Source: a virus
Length of the DNA: 64,000 nucleotides
Virus record (IMG/VR): IMGVR_UViG_3300046313_000683
Span: 1 to 64,000 of that record
Direction: 5' to 3' (one strand)
The notes beneath the pieces are model-generated. The model was not told the DNA's origin. It ran no database searches and saw only the letters and a program-made list of their open reading frames with translations. Positions 43,278-50,515 of this stretch are shown piece by piece. A program made the translations under genes and the position numbers. Numbering within the stretch: position 1 is the stretch's first letter; every line of letters starts with the position of its first letter.

Positions 43278-43559
43278 TCAATCATCACATAAAGCGTCCT
43301 TGTGCTCAACATACTCCTGTAGTCGATCTTGAAACAATCGTTGTTCTTGAATAGTGAGCTCGCCTGTTGCGCGACGTGGATTCATGCACATTACGCAATT
43401 GCTGTTACCACAGGTTGCGAATGATCTCTTGTGATAGACGTGTGGCTCTTTTACCACTTCTTTGAATATTTGTTTCGATAGCGTCCACTGACGATGAGTA
43501 CGCGTTTGCTTGTTGTGGATCCGCTTGCTATGCTTGACTTTGTCCTGCTCTGTGCTCAT
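43278..43559 (-). CDS. conserved phage protein with CxxCxN motif
   Basis: 93 residues from ATG 43559 (MSTEQDKVKHSKRI). CGNSNCVMCMNPRR followed by ELTIQEQRLFQ is a pattern found in small phage proteins; probably zinc-binding. Overlap-free with the next gene. Confidence 0.6.
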   Translation of the reverse strand: MSTEQDKVKHSKRIHNKQTRTHRQWTLSKQIFKEVVKEPHVYHKRSFATCGNSNCVMCMNPRRATGELTIQEQRLFQDRLQEYVEHKDALCDD

Positions 43560-43573
43560 CTTGTAGTCCTTTT

Positions 43574-43930
43574 CTAACTCCAATCCCAACGACAGCTGCG
43601 AGGATTCGCTTCTACCATTGGTTCATAGTCAGGAATCATGCGATATTTATGCAATTCTCGTCGCGTGATAGCTCGATTTTGAGTCATGCGTGGGTGACGA
43701 AAGCTATGACCCGGACTCCAACTGTTCGCGGACTTGCTTTCGCCATGTGCCCAAGTATATTTTTTGTAGAACTGTGCTTTTGTCGGGATCTCGTACGTAT
43801 GGAAGTACTGACCACTAGCAACCCAGTGGGATACGCGCTCAGTATAAAACCCAGCTGTCTTTCGGCCTTGCACATCCCACGAGGTATTGTTTTCAGCCTC
43901 GTAGTTCTTTCTTCGGAAAGTTCTGCTCAT
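43574..43930 (-). CDS. conserved basic phage protein
   Basis: 118 residues from ATG 43930 (MSRTFRRKNYE). Contains GRKTAGFYT and a His/Arg-rich C terminus (RAITRRELHKYRM). I recognise the MSRTxRRKxYE opening from other phages; unknown function. Confidence 0.6.
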   Translation of the reverse strand: MSRTFRRKNYEAENNTSWDVQGRKTAGFYTERVSHWVASGQYFHTYEIPTKAQFYKKYTWAHGESKSANSWSPGHSFRHPRMTQNRAITRRELHKYRMIPDYEPMVEANPRSCRWDWS

Positions 43931-43995
43931 TGTGTTCTCCTTCATGTAATGTACACAATCGGGAACACTTCGAGTGGGATGTAAAAAAGGTCATA

Positions 43996-44259
43996 TTACT
44001 TGGTTGTAGTTGTTGGGGCAATGAACTTATATAGCTCAGTTGCCTTTGCCATTACTTCATCTACGGTAAGAGCAGCGGGAGAAAATTCTTTCCACTGGTT
44101 AATAGTAGCTTGGTTTGATTGAATAGCAAGTGTGAATGCTTGGGTAGCGAAGTCAGTAGTTAGTTTAGCTTGCTTTTCGACAAGCTCTTTTGCCATCTGC
44201 AGAACTTCGAGACGGATTTCAAAGCCGGATTTGCCGGCAGATTTAGATGTAGTAGCCAT
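43996..44259 (-). CDS. conserved small phage protein
   Basis: 87 residues from ATG 44259 (MATTSKSAGKSGFEIRLEVLQMAKEL), preceded by AGGAG. Helical. The GFEIRLEVLxMA opening recurs in T4-like phages. Unknown. Confidence 0.6.
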   Translation of the reverse strand: MATTSKSAGKSGFEIRLEVLQMAKELVEKQAKLTTDFATQAFTLAIQSNQATINQWKEFSPAALTVDEVMAKATELYKFIAPTTTTK

Positions 44260-44305
44260 TTTAGATTTCTCCTGTATGTGTGTATGAAATGTATCGACAA
44301 AAATA

Positions 44306-44491
44306 TTACCGATAACTAAACATACCACCACGGGCACGTTGTTGTCTACGATCATACTGGGTAATCCAGTATTCTACATCAGCTGATGTAGATGGGTTGT
44401 GAGAAACAACGAATGTTTCCAATTCTTCACCGTAAGTGGTGGGTTTGAAAGACTTCTTGATTTTTTCGATTAGATATGCTAGTAAAAACAT
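44306..44491 (-). CDS. small conserved phage protein
   Basis: 61 residues from ATG 44491; ELETFVVSHNPSTSADVEYWITQYDRRQ and a GG-rich end. The pattern (L..FI.S..P....DVE.W..+YDR) is common in phages and phage-related regions. Unknown. Confidence 0.6.
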   Translation of the reverse strand: MFLLAYLIEKIKKSFKPTTYGEELETFVVSHNPSTSADVEYWITQYDRRQQRARGGMFSYR

Positions 44492-44537
44492 TGGTATAAC
44501 TCCTGTGTATGTGTGTATGGGTGTAACCACCCATCTC

Positions 44538-44568
44538 TATTTATACCAGTTACCGAGTGTGTACTCAA
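44538..44568 (-). promoter_or_regulatory. overlapping sigma70 and late promoter
   Basis: TTGAGT, 17-base spacer, TATAAA; the -10 is part of a perfect TATAAATA on the minus strand. It lies 47 bases upstream of ATG 44491 and could be used both early and late. Confidence 0.7.
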
Positions 44569-44576
44569 CATATAAA

Positions 44577-44622
44577 GCGACAGTGGTGACCCACAAAATG
44601 TGGAACCTATTGGGCTGTCGCA
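44577..44622. other. stem-loop upstream of promoter
   Basis: GCGACAG/CTGTCGC closes an interior hairpin CCACA AAA TGTGG, just upstream of the promoter at 44538-44568 and at the end of the YqeY-like gene. Could be a terminator for that gene. Confidence 0.4.
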
Positions 44623-44637
44623 CCTCCGTATCTCTAT

Positions 44638-45072
44638 TTAGGCGAGTACTGCTTTGACCACAGTAGAAGCCATCTTACCATCATACTGGCCTTCGTGTCG
44701 TGTCTTCAATAGACCCATCACTTTGCCCATATCTTTTTGTCCAGCATTCAGTTCAGCCTTGATAGCAGTCACTGCTTCGGTCAGTTGCTGTTCGTCCATT
44801 TGACGCGGTAGAAAGTGTTCCAGAACAACGCGTTCGTCTTGTGCAGCCTGTGCACGAGCATCTTCCACACCAAGTGCTTTGATTGTTTCGTCAATGTTCT
44901 TGATAAACTTTTTGATTGTTGCAACCACTTCTGCATCAAGCACTTCACGGCCAGCATTCTTGCCGACCATTTCTGCTTCACCGATGAGGGTAGTTAGCAG
45001 TGATGCCATTGGACCATTTCGGTCCTTACGAGCAGTCAACTGCGCAGACTTGATTTCTGTAATAAGGCTCAT
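44638..45072 (-). CDS. GatB/YqeY-like protein
   Basis: 144 residues, all helical: MSLITEIKSAQLTARKDRNG..ASLLTTLIGEAE, KKFIKNIDETI, FLPRQMDEQQL and GKVMGLLKTRHEGQYDGKMAS. This is the YqeY family, related to the tail domain of amidotransferase subunit GatB that contacts tRNA. The function of stand-alone YqeY is unclear; a tRNA link is plausible given the island. Confidence 0.75.
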   Translation of the reverse strand: MSLITEIKSAQLTARKDRNGPMASLLTTLIGEAEMVGKNAGREVLDAEVVATIKKFIKNIDETIKALGVEDARAQAAQDERVVLEHFLPRQMDEQQLTEAVTAIKAELNAGQKDMGKVMGLLKTRHEGQYDGKMASTVVKAVLA

Positions 45073-45096
45073 GGGTTTCTTTCAATTTTCAAACTA

Positions 45097-45435
45097 TTAT
45101 ACTTCAGTGCCATCAACAGGCGTTGGCAGCAAGTCGCGCACAGCAGATTCGTAGATGCGGTTGTACACGCTACGGAACACAGTCGAGATAGCAGTACGGA
45201 TCATGTTGATAACATCACCAGCCAAGTTCTCAACCATGCTGAATGGCCAGATGATTACCCAGGCAGTTAATGTGCTCAACATTGCCAGCGGATGTAGACG
45301 ATCAGCAGCACCTTTACGCACATAAAATCGATCGTCGTTACGGTATTGCTCGACGATCGATTTTATGTGTCGACGGTAACGCCAGATGCTCCACGCAAAT
45401 CCCAGTCCAAAGTACGCCACAATATACATCACCAT
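45097..45435 (-). CDS. membrane protein
   Basis: 112 residues; N-terminal helix (YIVAYFGLGFAWSIW), basic cytoplasmic loop, second helix (LAMLSTLTAWVIIWPFSMV), helical tail. Probably inner membrane. Overlaps the neighbour by 7 nt. Confidence 0.6.
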   Translation of the reverse strand: MVMYIVAYFGLGFAWSIWRYRRHIKSIVEQYRNDDRFYVRKGAADRLHPLAMLSTLTAWVIIWPFSMVENLAGDVINMIRTAISTVFRSVYNRIYESAVRDLLPTPVDGTEV

Positions 45436-45611
45436 TGATTGGATATCAAGCTGGAAGTAAAATACGCACTAACTGCTGCAACGATACCAAGGAAAGCTGC
45501 TGTTGCGTGACTCGAGGCTGATTCGAACATGATACCCAATGCGATCAATATAGCGATTGCTGGCCACGTAAACAAATAGCCAGTTACAAGGCCTAGGAAA
45601 AATTCTGTCAT
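45429..45611 (-). CDS. small membrane protein
   Basis: 60 residues from ATG 45611 (MTEFFLGLVTGYLFTWPAIAILIALGI), two hydrophobic helices. The TGYxFTWPA segment is common in small phage membrane proteins. Upstream promoter at 45753-45781. Confidence 0.6.
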   Translation of the reverse strand: MTEFFLGLVTGYLFTWPAIAILIALGIMFESASSHATAAFLGIVAAVSAYFTSSLISNQW

Positions 45612-45752
45612 GTAAACTCCATTGGTAGTTAATAAAGTACCACACCCAACTAACTGCAAATCCTGAGAAGGAATTTATCGACTTTGTCAGCAGTTTATTG
45701 TCATTAGCAGAGTTGTCTCGGTTACTAGCTCTGTTGGTGTAGTATTAAGTCT

Positions 45753-45781
45753 ATCATAAGGGATTGGGGTATTGTGCTCAA
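45753..45781 (-). promoter_or_regulatory. sigma70 promoter
   Basis: TTGAGC, 17-base spacer, TATGAT on the minus strand upstream of the two membrane-protein genes and YqeY-like gene. Confidence 0.65.
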
Positions 45782-45809
45782 CCCATCGTTGCCGCAATAC
45801 CGAGTGATG

Positions 45810-45995
45810 TTAGAACGTGTGAGTTCTGATCACGCCTTCAATGTGATCGATACGAGCTTTCAGTTGTTTAATATAGTCATCACGATCATTGCACTGCGTT
45901 TGCAAGTCAAGTGCTAGTCGAGCTATGCGATCGTGCTGAGTTTGCAAGGCGGCAATGTCGCGCAGCGGTTTAGTGATCCAAGAAAAGATGGTCAT
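45810..45995 (-). CDS. small coiled-coil protein
   Basis: 61 residues: a membrane-proximal MTIFSWITKPLRD start then one heptad-rich helix (DLQTQCNDRDDYIKQLKARIDHIEG). Unknown. Confidence 0.5.
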   Translation of the reverse strand: MTIFSWITKPLRDIAALQTQHDRIARLALDLQTQCNDRDDYIKQLKARIDHIEGVIRTHTF

Positions 45996-46038
45996 TTTGT
46001 TTGAGTTTTTATTATATTTATCGGGTGTGTACGTAAAA

Positions 46039-46061
46039 CTGCCGGATCTTTGGTCGTGCAG
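46039..46061 (-). repeat. dispersed hairpin element (copy 3, CCAAAGA loop)
   Basis: Minus strand CTGCACGACCAAAGATCCGGCAG followed by TTTTACG. It resembles the left IS hairpin stem (CTGCACGA) and the flank of copies at 20358 and 36230. Probably a decayed IS200/IS605 end. Confidence 0.5.
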
Positions 46062-46071
46062 TAGTTGACGG

Positions 46072-46288
46072 TCATTTTGAGTATTTTAAAATGATCCGGT
46101 TACAAATCCGGAGGCGCCTTATCGGAGCGTCTGCTCATTATCCCGCAGCATCACCACAGCTTGTTAAGCAGTGTAATAACGCCTATTGCTAACGGCAACT
46201 ACTCGGACGCCTGAGCAGCCTACGCCACCCTACCGTTGACATCAAACGGTCCTAAGGGGGATTCTATCGCGATGCAAAATCAGCTGTG
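46072..46288 (-). ncRNA. non-coding stretch, structured
   Basis: No gene. Minus strand holds ACCGTT TGATGTC AACGGT (perfect 6-bp stem, 7-base loop), CTGCTCA/TGAGCAG enclosing about 75 bases, and TCCGG/CCGGA. Looks like another multi-hairpin module; fold not resolved. Confidence 0.35.
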
Positions 46289-46371
46289 CTCACCAGGTTG
46301 GCTTCGAACCAACAGTGCAATTAAGCGTCTGATTAACAGTCAGGTGAGTTTACCAATTCCTCTACTGGTGA
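46289..46371 (-). tRNA. tRNA-Asn(GTT), copy A
   Basis: Acceptor TCACCAG/CTGGTGA; D loop AATTGGTAAA; anticodon loop CTGTTAA (GTT at 46337-46335); T arm GTTGG TTCGAAG CCAAC. Variable region is 14 bases, unusual for Asn. No encoded CCA. Flanking bases extend the acceptor stem (GCTGTGC/GCGCAGC) to about 14 bp in total. Confidence 0.85.
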
Positions 46372-46387
46372 GCGCAGCCATCTTGCA

Positions 46388-46510
46388 TCATATTATTCCA
46401 CTATCTATCACTATCACTTTGTACACAACGGGGTAGTTGTTAGCTGCTTGTTTTAACTGGGCAACAACTCCAGTTTGAGATCGTTGGGCAAGCCCATTGA
46501 CTTCAGCCAT
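46388..46510 (-). CDS. possible small protein, 40 residues
   Basis: ATG 46510 to TGA 46388: MAEVNGLAQRSQTGVVAQLKQAANNYPVVY... Fits a gap between two tRNAs. No ribosome site is clear. Confidence 0.4.
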   Translation of the reverse strand: MAEVNGLAQRSQTGVVAQLKQAANNYPVVYKVIVIDSGII

Positions 46511-46554
46511 ATTTTAAGGTTGCTGAACCTACCCCTTTTTGTAAGTATGCATAG

Positions 46555-46628
46555 ATGCGCAGGCTGGATTTGCACCAGCGACCTCCGTGGTTATGAGCCA
46601 GGTGGGATAGCTACTTCCCTACTGCGCG
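46555..46628 (-). tRNA. initiator-type tRNA-fMet(CAT)
   Basis: Anticodon loop CTCATAA; D stem GGGA/TCCC; T arm GCTGG TGCAAAT CCAGC; acceptor CGCGCAG/CTGCGCA with the C1xA72 mismatch that marks bacterial initiator tRNAs. Two consecutive G:C pairs remain at the anticodon-stem base. The acceptor is continued by a 7-bp flanking inverted repeat (TCTATGC/GCATAGA). Initiator tRNA in a phage is uncommon. Confidence 0.82.
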
Positions 46629-46654
46629 TCTATGCACACACATACTATTGTGAT

Positions 46655-46728
46655 TGGAGCAGGCACCCGGTAATGCTCCGGGGACTTAACTTTGGCAAAG
46701 TTATGAGTTTCTTTTACACCATGCCTGC
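46655..46728 (-). tRNA. tRNA-Gly(GCC) copy A, non-canonical elbow
   Basis: Acceptor GCAGGCA/TGCCTGC, T73 and encoded CCA; anticodon stem TAACT/AGTTA with loop TTGCCAA; T stem CCCGG/CCGGG. The T loop is AGCATTA instead of TTCRANN, and the D loop (TAAAAGAAA) lacks GG. The same T loop and a similar GG-less D loop occur in tRNA-Tyr at 62718-62802. Confidence 0.78.
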
Positions 46729-46835
46729 ATAAATCTTTCCAACTGTTAGCTTACAGACTCCCCGTTGGCGGTGTCCAGCCAGATTAAAAAAGTTCTGGAA
46801 GACTTGATCTCGATACTACTATATATGCGAGATGG

Positions 46836-47636
46836 TTAAAACAGATCCAAACCAGTGCCACAACTGTTGCAGAATTTTGATCCAACTTTGTTCACCTTAC
46901 CACAGCTTGTGCATTTGGGCTTACTTTTCACCGTCACGGGAGTTGGAATAGGTTTGTTGTCGGCGGTCTCACCAAGTATTTTGAGCACAATTGTGTGCTT
47001 TTCTATCTCTGTTGGGAACCAAGACACTGTATCAAACTTCTGCTCGCTTTTGCCACCTGGTACAGTAATACCAACATCATTCACGGATTGTGCGGTTGCA
47101 GTGAGCATTGTCATATTCTGCGCAGATGCACCACCATCTAATGTTGCAACACAATTCGCAGATCCAGCAATGTTGATATTACTCATTCCGCGCACAATAG
47201 AACTTTGCGGTACTTGCGCATTACCGAATGTGATTGGGCAGCCGTATAAGTCAGTATTCCATTGGATACCATCTTGGCGTTGATACACCTTTTCAAACTG
47301 GTACTCGATCCGAATAATACCATCTTCTAACTTTATTCCGCGGTGATTCTCGATATCACTTGTGCGAGAAATGAATTTAAACTTATTTCCTTCGTTGAGA
47401 TTTCCGTTCTTGATGCTGCGTTCGAGATCAATCTCCTGACCAGCAGCTAGAACAAGTCCACCTGGAACAACATTATCACCGTCAATATAGATGTTAAAAA
47501 TTGCTCGGACTGAGTTTAGATTTTTGATTAGTAGTGAATACTCACTACCAAAGGGTACGAAAATAGTATCTTTAAATTCGCGGAGAACTTTACCGTTTGC
47601 CTTAGCAGCAACTACACACTTGTTGTTATACATCAT
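46836..47636 (-). CDS. zinc-ribbon protein of unknown function
   Basis: About 266 residues from ATG 47636 (or the ATG just after it). Beta-rich N-terminal part with VRAIFNIYIDGDNVVPGGLVL, a middle domain with DGGASAQNMTM, and a C-terminal zinc ribbon CTSCGKVNKVGSKFCNSCG. Phage and bacterial relatives exist without function. It is the only long non-mobile gene inside the left part of the island. Confidence 0.6.
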   Translation of the reverse strand: MMYNNKCVVAAKANGKVLREFKDTIFVPFGSEYSLLIKNLNSVRAIFNIYIDGDNVVPGGLVLAAGQEIDLERSIKNGNLNEGNKFKFISRTSDIENHRGIKLEDGIIRIEYQFEKVYQRQDGIQWNTDLYGCPITFGNAQVPQSSIVRGMSNINIAGSANCVATLDGGASAQNMTMLTATAQSVNDVGITVPGGKSEQKFDTVSWFPTEIEKHTIVLKILGETADNKPIPTPVTVKSKPKCTSCGKVNKVGSKFCNSCGTGLDLF

Positions 47637-47730
47637 TTTATTTCCATTGTACTGGTCACTGCCTAAGACCATTAATTTTAAAGACAGTTTGCATATGAAC
47701 CACAGGATGTGGCCCACATAATTCTATATA

Positions 47731-47844
47731 TGGTGGGGAGGGGTGGCCACGATCCACCGACATGCGCATATCTACTAACAGAGCCATAAAGCCGGCCTGT
47801 CTCTGCATTCGATTACGTTGCTCTGCCAACTGAGCTACCTCCCC
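47731..47844 (-). tRNA. tRNA-like gene with ~38-nt anticodon-loop insertion
   Basis: Acceptor GGGGAGG/CCTCCCC, A73, encoded CCA; D arm GCTC AGTTGGCA GAGC perfect; T stem GGTGG/CCACC with loop ATCGTGG (54/58 exchanged from T/A to A/T). Anticodon stem ACGTA/TGCGC (4 pairs) encloses 45 nt that includes a CAGAG/CTCTG hairpin. Removing 38 nt leaves ATCGATA, anticodon CGA, but the short variable loop does not fit Ser, so identity is open. Confidence 0.6.
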
Positions 47845-47927
47845 ATATTTGAGTGTATTACCCAGCTAAGCTTTGTGGGCCGTTTTCCGGAATACTGTTT
47901 GTGCGATAGCAATACACTCAAATATGG
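47843..47927 (-). ncRNA. inverted-repeat module, 17-bp perfect arms
   Basis: Arms CCATATTTGAGTGTATT (47843-47859) and AATACACTCAAATATGG (47911-47927) enclose 51 bases. The module abuts the preceding tRNA-like gene and the next module (4 bases away). Confidence 0.6.
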
Positions 47928-47930
47928 ACA

Positions 47931-48009
47931 ATATAAAAGTTAGCTCGACCAATGCGCTATACTGGGATTACGCAGTGTTCTACCTCCAAATGGGAACTAA
48001 CTTTTATAT
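47931..48009 (-). ncRNA. inverted-repeat module, tRNA-like
   Basis: Arms ATATAAAAGTTAG and CTAACTTTTATAT, 13 bp perfect. The arms continue as GTTAGTT/AGCTAAC like an acceptor stem; the interior includes ACTG/CAGT with an 8-base loop. No canonical D or T loop. Confidence 0.5.
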
Positions 48010-48011
48010 GG

Positions 48012-48129
48012 AAAGTTGGATGGGGCTCGAACCCACACTTTGCCAGCGGTTTACGAGGAAAGGTTTTGGCGTCCTTCTCGAAGATAAATTCCTCTAACCG
48101 CTTATGTTTACCAATTACATCACCAACTA
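48012..48129 (-). tRNA. tRNA-like gene with ~41-nt anticodon-loop insertion
   Basis: D arm ATGT AATTGGTAA ACAT, T arm GTGGG TTCGAGC CCCAT, anticodon stem AGCGG/CCGCT (perfect) and a six-pair acceptor (AGTTGG/CCAACT). The anticodon loop is 48 nt; it contains stem GAGGAA/TTCCTC directly inside the loop. Removing 41 nt can leave TTGTAAA (Tyr GTA) or TTAGAAA, so the anticodon is ambiguous. Flanks TTTTATATG/CATATAAAA extend the acceptor. Confidence 0.6.
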
Positions 48130-48130
48130 A

Positions 48131-48264
48131 TCATATAAAAATGTACTACAATCATCGTCCTTTGGCATCGGTGCAACCCGAGTGCATCCATCAGATAGAT
48201 AACGAGCAGATCCTTCCAACCACTGTCTGCCACCCTTTGGGTAGGACAGTACATTTTTATATGA
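48131..48264 (-). ncRNA. inverted-repeat module, 17-bp perfect arms, cloverleaf-like interior
   Basis: Arms TCATATAAAAATGTACT and AGTACATTTTTATATGA. Interior hairpins: ACCC AAA GGGT, CAGA/TCTG with a GG-containing D-like loop, a small ATC/GAT hairpin, and GCA.TCGG/CCGATGC. It looks like an altered tRNA cloverleaf without a recognisable anticodon. Confidence 0.5.
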
Positions 48265-48358
48265 TGACAATAGGTAGTGGGAATTTCTGCCGTCCCAACA
48301 CTATCCAAACTCTATGAGTTCGCCTGGCTGCTTCCGCTTTTGTTCGAACCACTGTCAA
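48265..48358 (-). other. short non-coding segment left of the IS
   Basis: Contains a T-loop-like GGTTCGAAC next to the IS end and TTGGGA/TTCCCA pairing. Possibly the remains of a tRNA-like unit interrupted by the IS; the missing part was not found across the element. Confidence 0.3.
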
Positions 48359-49633
48359 CTACTGCACGACTAAAGATCGTGCAGCTTGCCCACTCCCATA
48401 ACCAACTGACAAGCATATGCCAGATCTCTCGATTTTACTAGTCATTTTCTGTAGGGCCAATGGAATTTTTAATTCCAAATCGCCTGTTGCTTGCGACTCT
48501 ATTACCTCTTCGTAGCAGTCAATCTGACCAACACGAAGTATATTCTTTGCTGCATTTAGATCCCGATCGTGAAAGACTCCACAGTTAGGACAAGTCCATT
48601 CTCGGGTTCCAAGATCGAGCTTTTCAAGTTTGTAATTGCATGAACTACAAGTCTTACTGCTCGGATACCATCTACTAATTCGATGATATGTCCTACCTGC
48701 CTGATTTGATTTGTATGAAATCATTCCAGTCAGTGTGGCCCATGCTGCCTCGTGAATTGCTCTACTCAACTTCCTGTTTTGTAGCATATTCTTACTCGAC
48801 AAATCTTCAACGTAGATGGAATCATAATTATCGACTAAGTAGTTTGATACTAGATGATAATATTCATTTCGTTGTCTTGTGATCTTTGAGTACAATCTTG
48901 CTACTTGGAGTCGAATTGATTCATGATTTTCACTGCCTTTATCAGTTCTTGCAAACTGCTTTTGTTTTGCCTTCAACAATTGTTTTGTTTTCACAATGTT
49001 TAGCAAATCATTCGGTCTTTTGAATTTTATCCCATCTGAAGTGATGAGTAAATCTTTTAGACCCACATCGCAACCAACTTCTCTACCAGTCGTTGGCTTT
49101 AATGCTACTTCTGTTTCAACTAAAATCGATGCGTAATATCTTCCATCCGTATTCTTTGATATGGTTGTTGATTTGATTGTCGAATCACCTGGAATTTCTC
49201 TATGGATGACTGCTTCTACTGCTTTTAGTTTTGGTATTTGTAAAGAACCATTTTCATTGATACGAACCCCACGAGTTCTATACGACTGCCGAGAATTCTT
49301 GGTTTTGAACTTAGGAGCCGCTATCTTCGGACCCTTTCTCTTACCAGTAGTTGATTTGAAGAAATTGTCATATGCCAACGATAGGTCTTCTGCTGCCATC
49401 TGCAATGCAATAGAATCTACTTCCCGTAACCAGTCCTTCTCATCCTTCAGTTTAGTAATGTCTCTATTGATGTCATAGTTGCTCAGGTGCTTTTCTTTGT
49501 TCTTGAAATTTGTTTGTTGCACATTTAGGTAATGGTTGAATATTACCCGTTTACAGCCAAAGGTTTTACTCAGAAGGATTTGTTGGTCTTCTGTTGGGTA
49601 AATCCTATATTTGTAAGCGAGCAGCTGTTTCAT
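48359..49633 (-). CDS. tnpB: TnpB (RNA-guided nuclease of IS200/IS605)
   Basis: 424 residues from ATG 49633 (MKQLLAYKYRIYPTEDQ); upstream extension is not coding. The typical N-terminal helix-turn-helix region, GCDVGLKDLLITSDG (RuvC I Asp), YVEDLSSKNM-like (IYVEDLSS, RuvC II Glu), zinc ribbon CSSCNYKLEKLDLGTREWTCPNCG, and HDRDLNAAKNIL (RuvC III Asp) are all present. The catalytic D/E/D set is intact, so nuclease activity is plausible. The 3' end encodes the IS hairpin. Confidence 0.9.
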   Translation of the reverse strand: MKQLLAYKYRIYPTEDQQILLSKTFGCKRVIFNHYLNVQQTNFKNKEKHLSNYDINRDITKLKDEKDWLREVDSIALQMAAEDLSLAYDNFFKSTTGKRKGPKIAAPKFKTKNSRQSYRTRGVRINENGSLQIPKLKAVEAVIHREIPGDSTIKSTTISKNTDGRYYASILVETEVALKPTTGREVGCDVGLKDLLITSDGIKFKRPNDLLNIVKTKQLLKAKQKQFARTDKGSENHESIRLQVARLYSKITRQRNEYYHLVSNYLVDNYDSIYVEDLSSKNMLQNRKLSRAIHEAAWATLTGMISYKSNQAGRTYHRISRWYPSSKTCSSCNYKLEKLDLGTREWTCPNCGVFHDRDLNAAKNILRVGQIDCYEEVIESQATGDLELKIPLALQKMTSKIERSGICLSVGYGSGQAARSLVVQ

Positions 49634-49702
49634 ACTATTATTTATGCAGTTGATTTGATTGACATAAATATATTTATACAAAATTGAAAATATACCATCA
49701 AA

Positions 49703-50083
49703 ATGGGGAGAAAAGCTACACTCAAAAGCCATATTGTGTTCTGCGTCAAGTATAGAAAGAAACTTCTGTCTAAGCCACAACTAATACAGACCATCAAAGA
49801 TACAATACTAACAAATCAAACAGCCGATTTCAAAATACAAGTAATGGAAGTGGACAAAGATCATATCCATTTACTGGTTGATTACTCGCCAAATGTGTCA
49901 GTTTCACAAATTGTCAGATTATTGAAACAAACGACTACTGCAAAAGTTTGGTTCTTACACAGCTCCGAACTGAGAAAACATTTTTGGAAGAATTGTATAT
50001 TTTAGTCATCTGGTTATTTTGTTTGTTCTACTGGGGATGCCTCGACCGAAACAATAGCTAAATATATAGCTGAACAAGGATAA
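49703..50083 (+). pseudogene. tnpA: tnpA (Y1 HUH transposase) with in-frame amber stop
   Basis: The first 100 codons encode IS200/IS605 TnpA: HIVFCVKYRKK, the HUH motif DHIHLLVD and VSQIVRLLKQTT. TAG at 50003-50005 interrupts the frame, which then continues without change through SGYFVCSTG and the catalytic-tyrosine helix KYIAEQG to TAA 50083. The product as read lacks its nucleophile. Either the element is recently inactivated or the stop is read through. Confidence 0.85.
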
Positions 50084-50188
50084 TTGCTCGCTTACATCTG
50101 CGGGACTAAAGATCCCACAGTTTTACGCTCGGACTATAAATCAAGATCGCCCCGAACTTAATCAAGTTACAAACTCTCGACCCACTAT

Positions 50189-50318
50189 CACCATATAAAA
50201 ACACTATCAATACTGCTTGCGCTGCTGGCACAACACAAGGTTCGCCCCTGCCAGGGAACCGAATAGATGCCCTGCGGTGTATGCAGGGTCTACCCGTCAA
50301 TAGTATTTTTATATGGTG
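50189..50318 (-). ncRNA. inverted-repeat module with three inner hairpins
   Basis: Arms of 19 bp with one mismatch (CACCATATAAAAACACTAT / ATAGTATTTTTATATGGTG). Minus-strand interior has CCCTGC ATACACC GCAGGG (7-base loop), GGTTC/GAACC and TTGTGC/GCGCAA hairpins: a four-way junction the size of a tRNA, but no D- or T-loop consensus. Confidence 0.55.
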
Positions 50319-50420
50319 ACTGTTTAGTCTGATAACAGTCAAGAGTTGTGGTAGTCCGGCGTACCTTCGATCAAGGCCATTTAAACCTATCAGCAGGGCC
50401 TTCACGTTGCCCGTTATTAC

Positions 50421-50511
50421 AAACACATTCACACCCCTCGACTGCATTGCTACAGTCCCGTACAGCCTTGCGGAGATCCGTACGCCATTGGAGACAGCCC
50501 GGAATGTGTTT
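50421..50511 (-). ncRNA. inverted-repeat module
   Basis: Arms AAACACATTC/GAATGTGTTT (10 bp). The interior has GACTG/CAGTC with an 8-base loop near the 3' side and GTAC/GTAC. Adjacent to the Arg tRNA-like gene. Confidence 0.45.
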
Positions 50512-50515
50512 TATA

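Larger units (their letters stand above)
48359..50120. mobile_element. IS200/IS605-family element with divergent tnpB and tnpA
   Basis: Bounded by subterminal hairpins sharing the loop CTAAAGA: CTGCACGA..TCGTGCAG at 48362-48384 and CTGCGGGA..TCCCACAG at 50098-50120. tnpB points left, tnpA right. Between them CATAAATA (plus, 49663-49670) abuts TATAAATA (minus, 49678-49671), possible phage late promoters inside the element. The left hairpin overlaps the tnpB 3' end, where the omega RNA scaffold of TnpB systems is normally encoded; the guide would be the flanking phage sequence. Confidence 0.85.

Noticed and set aside
46072-46288. GOLLD/ROOL-type giant phage RNA
   Set aside because: Location near tRNAs fits, but I could not recognise any conserved element of those families by eye; a covariance-model search would decide.
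49703-50083. Amber codon reassignment explaining the tnpA stop
   Set aside because: Several neighbouring genes end in TAG (for example tnpB and the gene at 58302-59633) and I found no CTA-anticodon tRNA, so a phage-wide recoding of TAG is not supported.
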